64,000 bases of DNA from Omphiscola glabra (GCA_964017045.1 OZ024795.1:55281350-55345349), one strand, 5' to 3'. Shown: positions 30,101-43,215, numbered from the stretch's first letter. The notes: generated by a model not told the origin, from the letters alone. Program-made: numbers and translations.

Positions 30101-33100
30101 GGTACCTAAGTTCCTGGCTGGAGGAGTTATTCTCGCTGAAAGTTGGGGGAAATACTGATTTAACAAAAAGTTATTTAATAAATGGTGAGGTCAGCAAGCA
30201 CATGATGTCAACAATGACATTCCTCTCAAAAAGCTCTTCAATTCTTTTTTAAATAAGACGATGATCCTTTTACTTAGGAGTCGTTCGCAGATTACGTCAT
30301 GAAAAAATGACCTTTTTAGGCCCACCCCCTGTCACAAATTCTTTACAACCTTAGCCCCCCCCCCAACCCCCCCCCCCCCCCAACCCTTTGTGTCACATCG
30401 CACCTAAAAAAATAAAAAACATATATACAATTTTCCTGTAGGCTTACCTTTAATACCTGAGGCAATTCTGACCTCAAATTAATTTAATATTTTTAAAATT
30501 AAATGAATAAAGATTTTTCAAAATTAGAACATTTTTGATTTTTTAAAATAAATAATAATCGTGACATCACAAATTTTTGACCCCCCCCCACCCTGTCACA
30601 AAGCGTCACAAATTCTCGACCCCCCCCCCCTCTGAGCGTGACGTAATTAGCGAACGACCCTTAAGATGATGATCCTAAGAGTTTCAAAGCTCTTTAATTC
30701 TTTTTTACTAAGATGATGATACTGAGAGTAAGAGTTTCAGTTTCATATCTAGGGCAAATAATAATGAAATAAACTATACAATTATCATTCTTTAAACATA
30801 AATACTAATGTGTGTTATATTTCCTTTATTCCTTCCAGTACCAACACAATTTTAGAATTTTTAATCTAGAGGCTTTTGTAAATTAACAAACTCACATGAT
30901 TTTTAAAAAACCTTTTGTCCCTCTGGATAAAATGAAGGAACATCTACCATGGCTATTAAATAACTTTAAAGTAAAATTTATTTGTAGTCTGGTAAAATTA
31001 ATTTCATTTGTTCCATTCATCATTTCACACCAACAATTTAAATGCATCAAGCATAATTATTTGATGCATGAAAGGGCTGATTGCACAACTATTTCAGTCC
31101 CCAAGGGACTTCCTTTATAACATATAATCCACAAGCCTGGAAAAATGCCCTTATAAATAATTATTCCACAATTGTTTCTCATAATTCAATCATTAATCTC
31201 CATTGCCCTTTATACACTCGTGAATTTTGCGCTTTTATTTCATATGCAATCTTTATTTCAAAGACATTTTTTCAAAGCCAGCCTCTTCTTTAGCATTACT
31301 GTATTATAACATTATACAACTTAAGATGTTAAGACAAAAGGAAATTTTTGTTTCAATAAGTTAATAATGTATGTTTTATAAACATCAGTTAACTATTTTA
31401 AGCACAGCAGATGCCATGATATGCTCACAGCAGATGCCATGATAAACACACAGCAGAAAAATGCCTACCTTCTGGTCTGAAGCGATCAGCCACACGAGCA
31501 CGTGGCACTATTTCTTCATCTGAATCCTTTCCCTCTTCATCTAAATAAATTAAAAGAGTTTTTTTTTTTCAAACTAATAAATAAAACTACAAGAAATGAC
31601 ATCAACAAACTTCCTATTTCAATACGAGATCTCCATTTATATTTGTTATTCTTTTACATTCAAATAATTTATTTGTAAAAAAAAAAAAAAAACTTACCAA
31701 AGATGTTTTTATCATCCTCATTATCCTCAGGAGAAATCTGCTGATGTTTTCTTTCTTCCGTTCTAATTTTATCCGCCATAACTTTCAACTGCTGCTCAGT
31801 TTCCTACAAGTAATTGTCAAATTTTCAAACATTAAATTCATCATACTGATTTCAAGGAGTAATTTAAATTACAATTTGAAAAAAAAAAAGAAAAATCTTT
31901 CATTATTAATAAAAAATTCACCATGAATTTACTTTGTAAATTTTATTACTGTTACATTCTGTTACTAATCTGACTGAACATAATTCATAAATATATGGAT
32001 GGCCCCTATCAAGAGAAAAACAAAGGAAATTTAAAAAATACATCAAGAGGGAGGAGAAAATTAAACATAGGATTTTAGATTTGCATGAGATTCTGTGCTG
32101 AGAAGCCAAGACAAGCCTAGAGTTTGCATGAGATTCTGTGCTGAGAAGCCAGGACAAGCCTAGAGTTGCATGAGATTCTGTGCTTAGAAGCCAAGACAAG
32201 CCTAGAGTTGCATGAGATTCTGTGCTGAGAAGCCAAGACAAGCCTAGAGTTGCATGAGATTCTGTGCTGAGAAGCAAGGACAAGCCTAGAGTTGCATGAG
32301 ATTCTGTGCTGAGAAGCCAGGACAAGCCTAGAGTTGCATGAGATTCTGTGCTGAGAAGCCAATACAAGCCTAGAGTTGCATGAGATTCTGTGCTGAGAAG
32401 CCAGGACAAGCCTAGAGTTGCATGAGATTCTGTGCTGAGAAGCCAAGACAAGCCTAGAGTTGCATGAGATTCTGTGCTGAGAAGCAAGGACAAGCCTAGA
32501 GTTGCATGAGATTCTGTGCTGAGAAGCCAGGACAAGCCTAGAGTTGCATGAGATTCTATGCTGAGAAGCCAGGACAAGCCTAGAGTTGCATGAGATTCTG
32601 TGCTGAGAAGCCAGGACAAGCCTAGAGTTGCATGAGATTTTGTGCTGAGAAGCCAGAAACAAGTTTTAAAGTTCAAGTGAAAATATTTCTGAAAGCCATA
32701 TTCAACTCACTGCTGAAGGCCATATTGGACTCACTACTGAAGGCCATATTTAAATCATTGTATTCAGCTAACATACATACTCAGTGCATCATAACAAAAG
32801 TAGATACAACCAAAGATGAAAGCACAAGCAAGCGTTAAAAAGCACGATTAAAGTGACATACAGACAGCTGATTAAAGTGACATACAGAAAGCTGATTAAT
32901 AATATTTTCTTTCTCACTTTGAGTAGATAAAAATATAAACCAACATCCAATTTTTGGTGCTGTGGTTTTTTCCAAAACAATTTTAACTTCTTGAATACGT
33001 TTTTTTCTGAATTTTTGTTTGTTTAGCAACTATTGCAGTTGAACCATGAATTATTATGTGAAAATCCATACAACTGATAATCTGTATTACTTCAAGTATA

Positions 33101-36100
33101 CGGCACTCCTGATTATATAATCTGTATTGCTTCAAGTATATGGCACTCCTGATTATATAATCCGCACCTTTAAAGTTTAGTGTTTACATTAATTTTTTAC
33201 TTTGCAACATGCCAACAAGAGCACATTGTGAAGTGCACAAATGACCTCTGACCTCTAATTTATCGTGCTCTACTTTGTTCTGCTCTTCAAGTTGTGTCTC
33301 TAAGAATGCCAGATTTCTGAACTTTATCATGTAAGCGTCGTAGAGTTTCTCCAGATCTTCTTCTAATCTTTCATACTCATCCATGTAGGCCGGCCTGAAC
33401 GAAAAAAAAAATACTAGTATATCTTGATTTTGAGAAAACAAAAAAATTTCAAGTCAAGAACTGCCCCTGTTGAAGACCATATATATTATTTCAAAGTTTC
33501 ATATGAACAGAAGAAAAATAGATTTCCAATTTATGCTTAACGAATAAAGCTTTTTTTCCCGTTATCTGTAATTTTGATAACAATAATAATTTGGGGAGCA
33601 TTATTTGATAATTGTATTCTTTACAACAAGGTTAGGAGTATGAGGCCATGAAGTTAATGTCTTTCTTGCACAGAAAAAGGAAGAATAAAGGCTTTCTAAG
33701 AATAAAGGCTTTCTAAGAATAAAGGATTTTAAGAATAAAGGCTTTCTAAGAAATTGTGAGTTCCAGCTAAATTTGACAGCTGAGTCCTACAGTTCTACCT
33801 GACGCTCTGCAACGTCTGCAGCCGTTTGTTGTTTCTTTCAAGCTCACTCTTCTTTTTCTCAATCTTCGCCTCGAGGTTCGCTTCATCTGACGCAACGTTG
33901 TCCAACATGTTCATGGTCTTCTGGATTTCATTCTGTAACATCCACATTGAAACATACATCAATACATCCACATTGAAACATACATCAATACATCCACATT
34001 GAAACATACATCAATACATCCACATTGAAACATACATCAATACATCCACATTGAAACATACATCAATACATCCACATTGAAACATACATCAATACATCCA
34101 CATTGAAACATACATCAATACATCTGAAAAGCTTGCTAGTGCATTATTATTGCAACTTTCAAAGCAATACATTTTCAACTAAGAATACAGCTGGCAAAGA
34201 CTTAGAACTAAATTGTTCAACACAATAGCTACACGGAAACAGTTGTAATAATTACCCGCACAGCCTCTATGGAACCTTGGAGGCCATGCTCAACTTCATT
34301 GATCTCCAGCGCCCGTGCCACGACTTGTACTCGTTGCTCCTGTTAAATAAGGTTATGATAACTATCAGATCAAAGGAAAAACTTGGTACAGTTCATGTTG
34401 GGGGGGGGGGGGTGTCAGGTATGGAAAGGACGTTGACCGAAATGCTTTGGCCCCCAAGAGATCAAGTATTTTGGACCCAAATCAATTGTGTAAGTTACTA
34501 AACTGAAGTTGGAAACTTTGTTGAAAAGTGATAAAAACTCCTGGATACAAATGAGACTGTAGCAGGCAGGCAGCTGATACCACTGGAGAAATTTCTCTTT
34601 TGAATTATATGGTTTGTTTTATTATAATGGTTTGTTTGATTATATGGTTCAAAGCAGCGGCCAGGTTAAGATTACTTCAAAAATGTATTCTTTAAAAATA
34701 TATTTATGACTCATTCCATTGATATATATATATAAATGAATAAATCCTATCCCCAAAACATTTATAAGAGATATAATTTTAAAAGTTCAGCTTGACTCAC
34801 CCTGAGATCAACTTCTTTCCCTAAGAGATCATATAACTGAGCTCCCTTGACTGTAATTTCTGATGCCAATCTTCTGGCTTCTTTTAGTTCATTAATCTTT
34901 CGAAAATTAAAACGTGTTATGGAAACAAAAGTTTTATACCTAAAGAAATCTAAAAAAACAAAACAACACAATTATTTAGCCATAGTATTAGTGGGGTGCA
35001 GTAACTTAGGACAAAAAATTCCTTTTTTTTATCTAAATAGCATTTTGGCTCTTAAGTAATTAGCAGGACTTACGTATTGGGCAGGACTTAAGTATTAGGC
35101 AGGACTTAAGTTTTGGACAGGAATTAAGTATTGGGCAGGACTTAAGTATTTGGTGGGACATTTTCCTACTCAAAACTTACTCTGGATGACACATCAAAGG
35201 AAACATTTGCTGAGTCTCCTGACCCGGACTCGAGCTTGCCGGCCACATTTGTTTTTGTAGCACTGTAAAGAACAGCTGTGACTTTGAGCATTTCTTTGAC
35301 AGCGTAGCCATCGGCTCCATACAACTTTTTTGTGTTTAATTTGATGTGAGCTTTTGTGGCCTTATTAAAAAAAAAAAGAAAATTAACGTCTAACATTCAT
35401 TCTAATTTACATTTATAACAATCTTGTATATAGAATACATCAATGCTACAAATTTATTTTGATTCAAATGAATTCTTTCATCTGCTGACTTATTAAATAT
35501 ACTGCAAATACATTTTCAACTAGGATGGCAATTTGAAAAGTAAATAATCCATTATCAATCTGTTAATTCTTTTCATTTTCTTAGGCCAGTGTTAACATGT
35601 CAACGTCTGCTGTCTCTTATAAAATGTATGCATATTTTTTACAAATCTTATTATCATCACACACATGAACAAAAAAAGAAAGACAGCAAGGTTGAATTTC
35701 ATGAAAACTGAGGTTACTTTCAGAAAAGAAATATATTTCAATTTACATCCAGCATAAAAGGAAAATGCCATCAAGTGAGCTTTATTAAACTGTAGGCCTA
35801 CATGTACATGGTTTTCAGGTCTTAAGTTGGTCGACTGTCTAACATTAGCATTTATAAGTATATATTAAGCATAATAGTAAAAATAATAAATTTTGGAATT
35901 GTAACTGAAATAACATGAAAAAGACATAATATTTGATTAGCATCTCTTTTGATGATTTCTCTGAAATCTGGTTAATTTGAAAAATATTTACAGTATTTAC
36001 TTTTCTAAAGAAAAGCCTTTAAAAACTATTGAGAAAGAACATGTTTTAAAAAATACAGGTGAAATTATGTAACTGACGTAACATGACTTTGTAACTGATG

Positions 36101-37963
36101 TGACATGTAGCACAGCAGCAGTTAAATATATATAAATGACAGTGTTTTAATGTTTTTCCATCATGTGACATTGACCATGAAAATGCAAATTGTCTGTCTA
36201 TATTTATTAGATGTAAACACAATGAAATTCAACAAAATTTATATTAAATGGTCACACAACATGTTCTTAATTCAAGATGGCCACCAGGCCACATGTCACA
36301 CAAAAGCTACTAAAAATGACCCTATACCAAGATGCATGAAAAAGATTTATATAGCATCAAATTTTATGCATTTATTCAATTTTTGGATGTTGTATCCAAT
36401 TTTACTTGGAATTCAACAAAAGTAAAAAAATTTAACCAAACATTACCATGAACTCTGCAACTGTTTTAATAAAAATGACTCGATCTTGTTCTGTGTCAAT
36501 ATCTATTCCAATGTCAGCATTAGGATCATATCTATTGGAAAAGATAAAAAGCAATTAAAAACTTTAAAAAATTAAATATTATACAGCTTTAGGAACAAAT
36601 AACGCTTAATCTATTTTTAAAAGAGCCCAATGAAAAAGAAATTGAAACGGGTTTGCTTCTAAGCATCACATGTGAAAGTCTTTAAGCAAAATTGATTAGT
36701 ATGGTCTCTTTGATCTCTAATTAAATATCTCATTAAACCTAATGCAATGATGAACTTATTCTTTGTTTTTGAATTGATCACCTGAGTTATAAACTCTTTT
36801 AATGAAAGTGTCAAATAGAGAATAGATAAAGAAATGATAAATAATTTACAATAATTTTTAATAAAAGTCATACTAGTATTACTAGTCAATGATTCAGGTT
36901 GCACTGGATGATTAGGTACATAAATTGATACTAGTCAGTGATTCAAGTTACACTGGATGATTAAGTACATAAATTGATACTAGTCAGTGATTCAGGTTGC
37001 ACTGGATGATTAGGTAAATAAATTGATACTAGTCAGTGATTAAGGTTGCACTGGATGATTATGTACATAAATTGATACTAGTCAGTGATTCAGGTTGCAC
37101 TGAATGATTAGGTACATGGACCAATAAATTCATAAAAAAGCTTGAACTTGAATCATGTCACCTTTTCATCAACCAAGTCAGGCATTCATAAACTAGTTTA
37201 AAGTTTGGAATCCTAAAATTCTCCATTGAAATAAGCCGATGAAATCCCAAGGCACGCATCATCTCTGTAAAATCTGGTGGAAAAAAAGTTATGAATTTAT
37301 TTGGTGAAAATTTGATAATTTTTTTAAAATGGAAAATTGTTCAAGGTTATAATGATTTAAGGTTTGTTTCAACGTCCTCAACTTGTGACTCTCCAGTCTA
37401 TATCATCAGCAATTAATAGGGCCTATTATTGCAAAATGCAAACATTTTAAAGGGCTAGTTTTAAGCTTTGCAAAAACACCAAGTTCATCTTTTTATCTTT
37501 TATGGAATATTACAGAAGTGAAAATATGGGCTAATGCTAAATTATAGGGCCATGACGTCATTTGCGTGTTTTGTTATGTTGCTGATGACATTAGGGTTCA
37601 GGTTAGGTTTAGATTTAGGGTTCAAGTTAGGTTCAGGTATACATTTTTTCATTATTTTTAAACGTTTTATTCTTAATTTTATGGGTTGTGTCAACCAAGA
37701 TGGCTGCTATGGTAAAAAACGCAGCCCGGTATCTTTGCATTTACCAAAATATGACTTTTTGTGTCAATTTGTAAAGCTCTTTTGTAATTAAGAATGAAAA
37801 ATTGTCACATTTGTATTTCTATAGACTCTGTAGATAATGGTACCAAATTGAAAAAAGTGTCTACTGAGTAGACTACTCAGTCACAACAGTCTAAAGTACT
37901 CACATCGTGTGGATTTTTTGTATATAAATATAAGAACCTACTTCTTAAGTCTTTGAAACTCAT
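27140..37963 (-). CDS. CLUAP1: Clusterin-associated protein 1 / IFT38, 12 exons, complete
   Basis: CLUAP1 (IFT38, qilin/DYF-3 family) is an IFT-B subunit needed for cilium assembly. Exons on the minus strand are 37963-37942, 37273-37162, 36531-36447, 35360-35181, 34896-34801, 34339-34256, 33932-33799, 33394-33253, 31803-31698, 31540-31469, 28784-28732 and 27319-27140. Phases are consistent and give 421 residues (human 413). [20 protein letters not shown] opens the calponin-homology-like N-terminal domain (about 1-130), with [17 protein letters not shown] and [21 protein letters not shown] coiled coil covers about 135-320, including [19 protein letters not shown] [20 protein letters not shown]. 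The C-terminus is acidic, with 15 Asp in a row (GAT/GAC triplets), then EDDDEED and a final EDSDF. Several introns contain tandem arrays or a MITE. Confidence 0.97.
27219..27300 (-). repeat. Coding GAT/GAC trinucleotide repeat (poly-Asp) in CLUAP1
   Basis: On the gene strand there is one GAC, four GAT, three GAC and seven GAT codons in a row, followed by GAG and further acidic codons. Mixed codons suggest an old, partly stabilised triplet expansion that keeps the acidic tail of the family. Confidence 0.85.
30277..30660. mobile_element. 384-bp MITE with TTA target duplication (CLUAP1 intron 10)
   Basis: Ends are GGAGTCGTTCGC.GATTACGTCA and, inverted, GGGTCGTTCGCTAATTACGTCA. Both sides carry TTA (30274-30276 and 30661-30663). 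The interior has poly-C runs and repeated TCACAAATTCT..GACCCCCC motifs but no frame. A 3-bp TTA duplication fits PIF/Harbinger-type transposition; the family is inferred. Confidence 0.7.
32080..32655. repeat. Minisatellite, 42-bp unit, about 14 copies (CLUAP1 intron 8)
   Basis: The unit contains GCATGAGATTCTGTGCTGAG then AAGCCAGGACAAGCCTAGAG. The length is a multiple of three, which keeps long meaningless frames open on the minus strand. Confidence 0.95.
33655..33752. repeat. Short tandem repeat, about 20-bp unit, 4 copies
   Basis: Copies of AAGAATAAAGGCTTTCT lie in CLUAP1 intron 7. Confidence 0.75.
33940..34122. repeat. Minisatellite, 26-bp unit, about 7 copies, abutting a CLUAP1 acceptor
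   Basis: The unit is ACATCCACATTGAAACAT plus ACATCAAT. The array starts within about 8 bp of the 3' splice site of exon 7 (exon start 33932, minus strand), so the branch-point region lies in repeat sequence. Confidence 0.9.
35045..35160. repeat. Degenerate 20-21-bp tandem repeat, about 6 copies
   Basis: Copies of GGGCAGGACTTAAGTATT with substitutions lie just downstream (gene strand) of CLUAP1 exon 4. Confidence 0.75.
36868..37120. repeat. Tandem repeat, about 50-bp unit, 5 copies (CLUAP1 intron 2)
   Basis: Units contain ACTAGTCAGTGATTCAGGTT followed by GCACTGGATGATTAGGTACA. The array ends close to exon 2. Confidence 0.85.
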
Positions 37964-38940
37964 TTCCAATATTCTGTGATTAATGTGGACTTAAAAAAAT
38001 TTAAATGACAAATCCGGATATTCTTGTGTTTTCAGAATGAAACTGTTGGAATGCCTTTAAAGCGCCATCTGTAAACATTTTGCACCATGGTGAATGATTA
38101 AGGGGACATAACTCTAAATTAAAAACTGACACTTCTGATTCTTGTTTCTGACATTTTAAAATTTAATAGAAACACACACGTTATGAAAAATTAGATGGCA
38201 CACTTTGAACCATTGTACGACATCCTTTCAACGTTAATGACGTAAACAATAAAGCATAAAGTGAAAGTATATTATAAATAAAATTATAATTTAAGGTTTG
38301 GACTGCGATAATTTAAGATTAAAAGTAGATAAAAAGCCCTCCTTCCCACGAAACAATTTCAAATATTATACTATAAGCTTTACTTTACTTTTATTTAACA
38401 CACAAAATACAAGTAAAACGATATGCTACAAGGTGTTATCAGGTAAAGAAATAAAATAGAATAATTAAATTAACACGTTTCTTAGGCTTAGCACTTAATA
38501 GATAAAAATTGGCCGCCCCCCCCCCCCTCCACACTCAATGCCTCAAAAGTCAAAAGCCTTCATTAATTGACAGCATGTATGTTCTGACTGCACTGACTGA
38601 CCTATGTGCACGTTTCGGGGAAAATAAGACTACTAAAATTCAAATCTCTCGCGGGGCATAACTCTGTATATTCAGATTTTCTATATGATTTACTGGGTTT
38701 GTCCCCCTAGCCTGTGAATTTTTCTCAAAGGACGTTCACGGGTTAGCGAACTTAATGTGTAGCGTATGTGTTAGTTATTCACAATTATTTTAAAAAAATA
38801 TATGTGGAACTATTAAATTGGAGCCACAAACTCTCAGGGTGGGATTGTGGTGAGGGTGGGGGAGAGAGAAATTCCCGATTATTTCATGTATCACGTGGTG
38901 ACCCATAAAATGGCATTTTAAAGAAATCCAACCCTGAAGG
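37964..38940. other. CLUAP1 5' flank, no gene seen
   Basis: AT-rich sequence with a poly-C run at 38516-38527. I looked for an RFX X-box, which is common in ciliary gene promoters, and did not find a convincing one. Confidence 0.4.
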
Positions 38941-38954
38941 GATTTGAATAATCT

Positions 38955-39570
38955 TAAGGCTTGCTTGATAAGTTTGAATCTGCATATCGACCTGGACACA
39001 GCTGTGAGACAGCTCTGCTCCGTGTCATGAATGATGTTCTTTGTAGTGCTGACCGCGGCGATCTGACACTATTGGTCCTGTTGGACCTCAGTGCTGCTTT
39101 TGATGTGATTGACCATGAGCTTCTTCTTTCAAGACTTCTGAATCAGGCAGGCATCTCTGGAACTGCACTGCTGGTTTACTTCTTATCCTACTGACAGGAC
39201 TCAGCGTATTGTAGTGAATCAAGCATCTACCATGGACACTTCACTTACCTACGGCGTGCCACAGGGCCCAGTTTTAGGACCTATCCTATTCTCTATGTAC
39301 ACTAGTCAGCTCGGCAGAATTATTGAAAGTCATGTTATTTCCCACAAATTATTTGCGGATAACAGAACTGTATACAGTTCTTAAAGATCTCCATTGGCTT
39401 CCTGTGAGTGAGTGCATTTATCACAAAATTCTGTTCCTGGCGTATAGCTGTATAGAAGGCTCTGCACCTAGATATCTTAAAGAACTGATATATAAACATG
39501 TATCCATACAGAACCTGCGCTCTTCAACACAGCCCTTACTGAGACTTCCCAGTGTAGATGGACACAGTTT
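38955..39570 (+). pseudogene. Truncated non-LTR retrotransposon (LINE) reverse transcriptase remnant
   Basis: The frame from 38961 shows RT blocks: FESAYRPGHSCETALLRV, LLVLLDLSAAFDVIDHELLL and GISGTALLVYFLSY, ending at a stop near 39192. After a frameshift come YGVPQGPVLGPILFSMYTSQ and LFADNRT, where the usual FADD is changed to FADN. The sequence then jumps directly to a C-terminal block LKDLHWLPVSECIYHKILFL and APRYLKELI. The 5' part and the middle are missing. The domain order matches CR1/L2/Rex-like LINEs. Confidence 0.85.
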
Positions 39571-40240
39571 TTACGCAATTTCCCCCCCCCCCTTTTTTTT
39601 TGTTCAACAACCGTCAAACTTTCAATGACCCCCCTTCCATTTAATTATGCCAACATTTTATACCCCCCCCCCCCAAAACATGAGTTATAATATAATTAAA
39701 TTTATCAATAATTAATTTGACTTTGTGCTGATGTGTTTTAATGACACCAAATTTAATGAAAACATTTTATTACCTGTTTAGCTTGTTAATCAACAAGTTG
39801 AAACGTTTTTATACTTAAATTTTATAATGAAGAATCAATTGTGAAAATGTCACATGTGAAATAGTGTCGGTGGACAGTCGAGCGCGAGCTCTTAATGCCC
39901 TCCGCCCCCCCCCCCTCATATGGGCCGACGCTGGGTTTCCCCGCTGCCAGACCGCGCGGAAGCACGCCGGGAACCCCCCCCCCCCCTGGCCTGTGGGACG
40001 CCAGGTCGACCGAAAACGCTGCGCTTAAAGCGTTCGCAGTCAAGTTTCTAGCTGCTATCATCTTCCAATGGAGTAGCCAGGTATTGCTCTATCGCAACAA
40101 TGGGCATCAGGGACAGCATTTGGGTAAGGTGGGGAGGGAAGGGGCATTTGCTTTTTCAACATGACTTATGATGCAAAATAGATGTTACAGATTTTTCAAA
40201 GTGTTTCAAGCAGCGATTTTATTATTGTTACTCACTTTGC
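39571..40240. other. C/G-tract-rich intergenic DNA
   Basis: Several poly-C tracts (39582-39592, 39664-39674, 39905-39913, 39976-39986) lie among AT-rich sequence. The stretch 39880-40030 is locally GC-rich. Open frames on both strands here have no recognisable product. Confidence 0.5.
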
Positions 40241-40260
40241 ATTCTCCTAATTCTCAAAAT

Positions 40261-40806
40261 ATCTTATTCCTACTCTATCAAAACCAACTTATTCCTACTC
40301 TATCAAATCAACTTATTCCTACTCTATCAAAACCAACTTATTCCTACTCTATCAAAACCAACTTATTCCTACTCTATCAAATCAACTTATTCCTACTCTA
40401 TCAAATCAACTTATTCCTACTCTATCAAATCAAATTATTCCTACTCTATCAAAACCAACTTATTCCTACTCTATCAAAACCAACTTATTCCTCCTCTATC
40501 AAATCAACTTATTCCTACTCTATCAAATCAACTTATTCCTACTCTATCAAATCAACTTATTCCTACTCTATCAAACCAACTTATTCCTACTCTATCAAAT
40601 CAACTTATTCCTACTCTATTCCTACTCTATCAAATCAACTTATTCCTACTCTATCAAATCAACTTATTCCTACTCTATCAAAACCAACTTATTCCATCTC
40701 TATCAAAACCAACCTATTCCTACTCTATCAAATCAACTTATTCCTACTCTATCAAACCAACTTATTCCTACTCTATCAAAACCAACTTATTCCATCTCTA
40801 TCAAAA
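40261..40806. repeat. Minisatellite, 24/25-bp unit, about 22 copies
   Basis: Units read CAACTTATTCCTACTCTATC plus AAAT or AAAAC; the one-base length variant mixes reading frames. The long plus-strand frame across it is repeat translation. Confidence 0.95.
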
Positions 40807-41102
40807 CTAATCTTTTTACAAAATTGGAATGGATTAGCCTTACGGAAGTAACAAATGATGTATTATATTCAATCTGTATAGATATTTGTGAACATTCACT
40901 TAATTTTATCTTCACTTTTAAATTTCAATATTAAAAAAAAAGCAGGAGAGAAGCATAAATAATCATGATTATACTAAATAATACAGAAGGCATTGCAATA
41001 TATATATACATATGTTCACAAAATACATTTTAAACTAGAGGCAATAACTATATTTAAAATTATAAAATAAAAAAATAAGAATAAAAGTTTTCTCCCCTTC
41101 TC

Positions 41103-41300
41103 ACAAATTGCCACCTGGGGCGGTTGCCCCTCCTCCCAAATTGCCACCTGGGGCGGTTGCCCCTCCTCCCAAATTGCCACCTGGGGCGGTTGCCCCTCCT
41201 CCCAAATTGCCACCTGGGGCGGTTGCCCCTCCTCCCAAATTGCCACCTGGGGCGGTTGCCCCTCCTCCCAAATTGCCACCTGGGGCGGTTGCCCCTCCTT
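41103..41300. repeat. Minisatellite, 33-bp unit, 6 copies, GC-rich
   Basis: The unit is built on CCACCTGGGGCGGTTGCCCC then TCCTCCCAAATTG. Copies are nearly identical, which points to recent expansion. Divisible by three, so it opens frames on both strands. Confidence 0.95.
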
Positions 41301-41770
41301 CCGGCTCCCCACTGCATATTTAATCTGGCCAACTGTGAGTGCTGATTTGTTTAGAATCAATCGAAAAGAGATTATTAAATAAAGATTAACTAGACAATTT
41401 TAGTTTTTTTGTGTGAAAATAACCATGTAATCAAGATTATTGTGAGGGCTATTGTAAATTAAAATATAATATTTTGATTCAAGTTCACTCAAGATGCTTC
41501 GGTTTTGACCCATTGAGCTAACGGACTATTACATTCATTTGGCTTAATTGGCTTAATCATGCACCACATACTAAACTCAAGAACTCGACCCCTTATCAAT
41601 GTATTGATTATAAAGATTGAACCAACCCGTGAGCAAACTAACAGTTACAATTTCACCTGTAATGGAGATTGAGAGAACTGGGGTAGGCGTGCAGTATGGG
41701 AGTTGGATGATGTGATAATTTACTGCTGTGCTAGTTATGACCAATCTTTGGTAATGTGGCATGATAAGTA

Positions 41771-42990
41771 ATACCAATGTTTGGTACTGTGGTATTATAG
41801 TTAAAACCAATGTTTGGTACTGTGGTATTATAGTTAAGACCAATGTTTGGTACTGTGGTATTATAGTTAAGACCAATGTTTGGTACTGTGGTATTATAGT
41901 TAAGACCAATGTTTGGTACTGTGGTATTATAGCTAGACCAATGTTTGGTACTGTGGTATTATAGTTAGACCAATGTTTGGTACTGTGGTATTATAGTTAA
42001 GACCAATGTTTGGTACTATGGTATTATAGTTAAGACCAATGTTTGGTACTGTGGTATTATAGTTAAGACCAATGTTTGGTACTGTGGTATTATAGTTAAG
42101 ACCAATGTTTGGTACTGTGGTATTATAGCTAGACCAATGTTTGGTACTGTGGTATTATAGTTAAGACCAATGTTTGGTACTGTGGTATTATAGCTAGACC
42201 AATGTTTGGTACTGTGGTATTATAGTTAAGACCAATGTTTGGTACTGTGGTATTATAGCTAGACCAATGTTTGGTACTGTGGTATTATAGTTAAGACCAA
42301 TGTTTGGTACTGTGGTATTATAGCTAGACCAATGTTTGGTACTGTGGTATTATAGTTAAGACCAATGTTTGGTACTGTGGTATTATAGTTAAGACCAATG
42401 TTTGGTACTGTGGTATTATAGTTAAGACCAATGTTTGGTACTGTGGTATTATAGTTAAGACCAATGTTTGGTACTGTGGTATTATAGTTAAGACCAATGT
42501 TTGGTACTGTGGTATTATAGTTAGACCAATGTTTGGTACTGTGGTATTATAGTTAGACCAATGTTTGGTACTGTGGTATTATAGTTAAGACCAATGTTTG
42601 GTACTGTGGTATTATAGTTAGACCAATGTTTGGTACTGTGGTATTATAGCTAGACCAATGTTTGGTACTGTGGTATTATAGTTAGACCAATGTTTGGTAC
42701 TGTGGTATTATAGTTAGACCAATGTTTGGTACTGTGGTATTATAGTTAAGACCAATGTTTGGTACTGTGGTATTATAGTTAAGACCAATGTTTGGTACTG
42801 TGGTATTATAGTTAAGACCAATGTTTGGTACTGTGGTATTATAGTTAAGACCAATGTTTGGTACTGTGGTATTATAGTTAGACCAATGTTTGGTACTGTG
42901 GTATTATAGCTAGACCAATGTTTGGTACTGTGGTATTATAGTTAAGACCAATGTTTGGTACTGTGGTATTATAGTTGCGACCAATCTTTG
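41771..42990. repeat. Minisatellite, 31/33-bp unit, about 38 copies
   Basis: The unit is ACCAATGTTTGGTACTGTGG then TATTATAG, ending TTAAG (33 bp), TTAG or CTAG (31 bp). The three endings are interspersed, with local runs of alternating 33/31 units. Confidence 0.95.
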
Positions 42991-43049
42991 GTACTGTGGT
43001 ATTATAGTTTAATAATGCTTTGTACTGTGGTATTACATTTAAGTGATTC

Positions 43050-43215
43050 TTTGGTCAATCTGGTTACTTGGTCAGTCTGGTTACTTGGTCAGTCTGGTTA
43101 CTTGGTCAGTCTGGTTACTTGGTCAGTGCGATTAATTGGTTAGTGAAATTACTTGGTCAGTGCAATCCTTGGTCAGCCTGGTTACTTAGTCAGCATGGCT
43201 ACTTGGTCAGCCTGG
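43050..43215. repeat. 17-bp tandem repeat, first block
   Basis: The unit is GGTCAGTCTGGTTACTT with degenerate copies at both ends. Confidence 0.9.

Noticed and set aside
31918..32676. 252- and 181-codon minus frames
   Set aside because: They are the 42-bp array inside a CLUAP1 intron.
37585..37640. TTAGGGTT-like words suggesting an interstitial telomeric repeat
   Set aside because: Only two TTAGGG words are present among degenerate GTTCAGGTTAGG sequence; too short and irregular.
38961..39194. Functional reverse transcriptase gene
   Set aside because: Frameshifted, the FADD motif reads FADN, and 5' and middle parts are missing; it is a remnant.
40168..40851. 227-codon plus frame
   Set aside because: It is the 24/25-bp array; the one-base unit variants mix frames.
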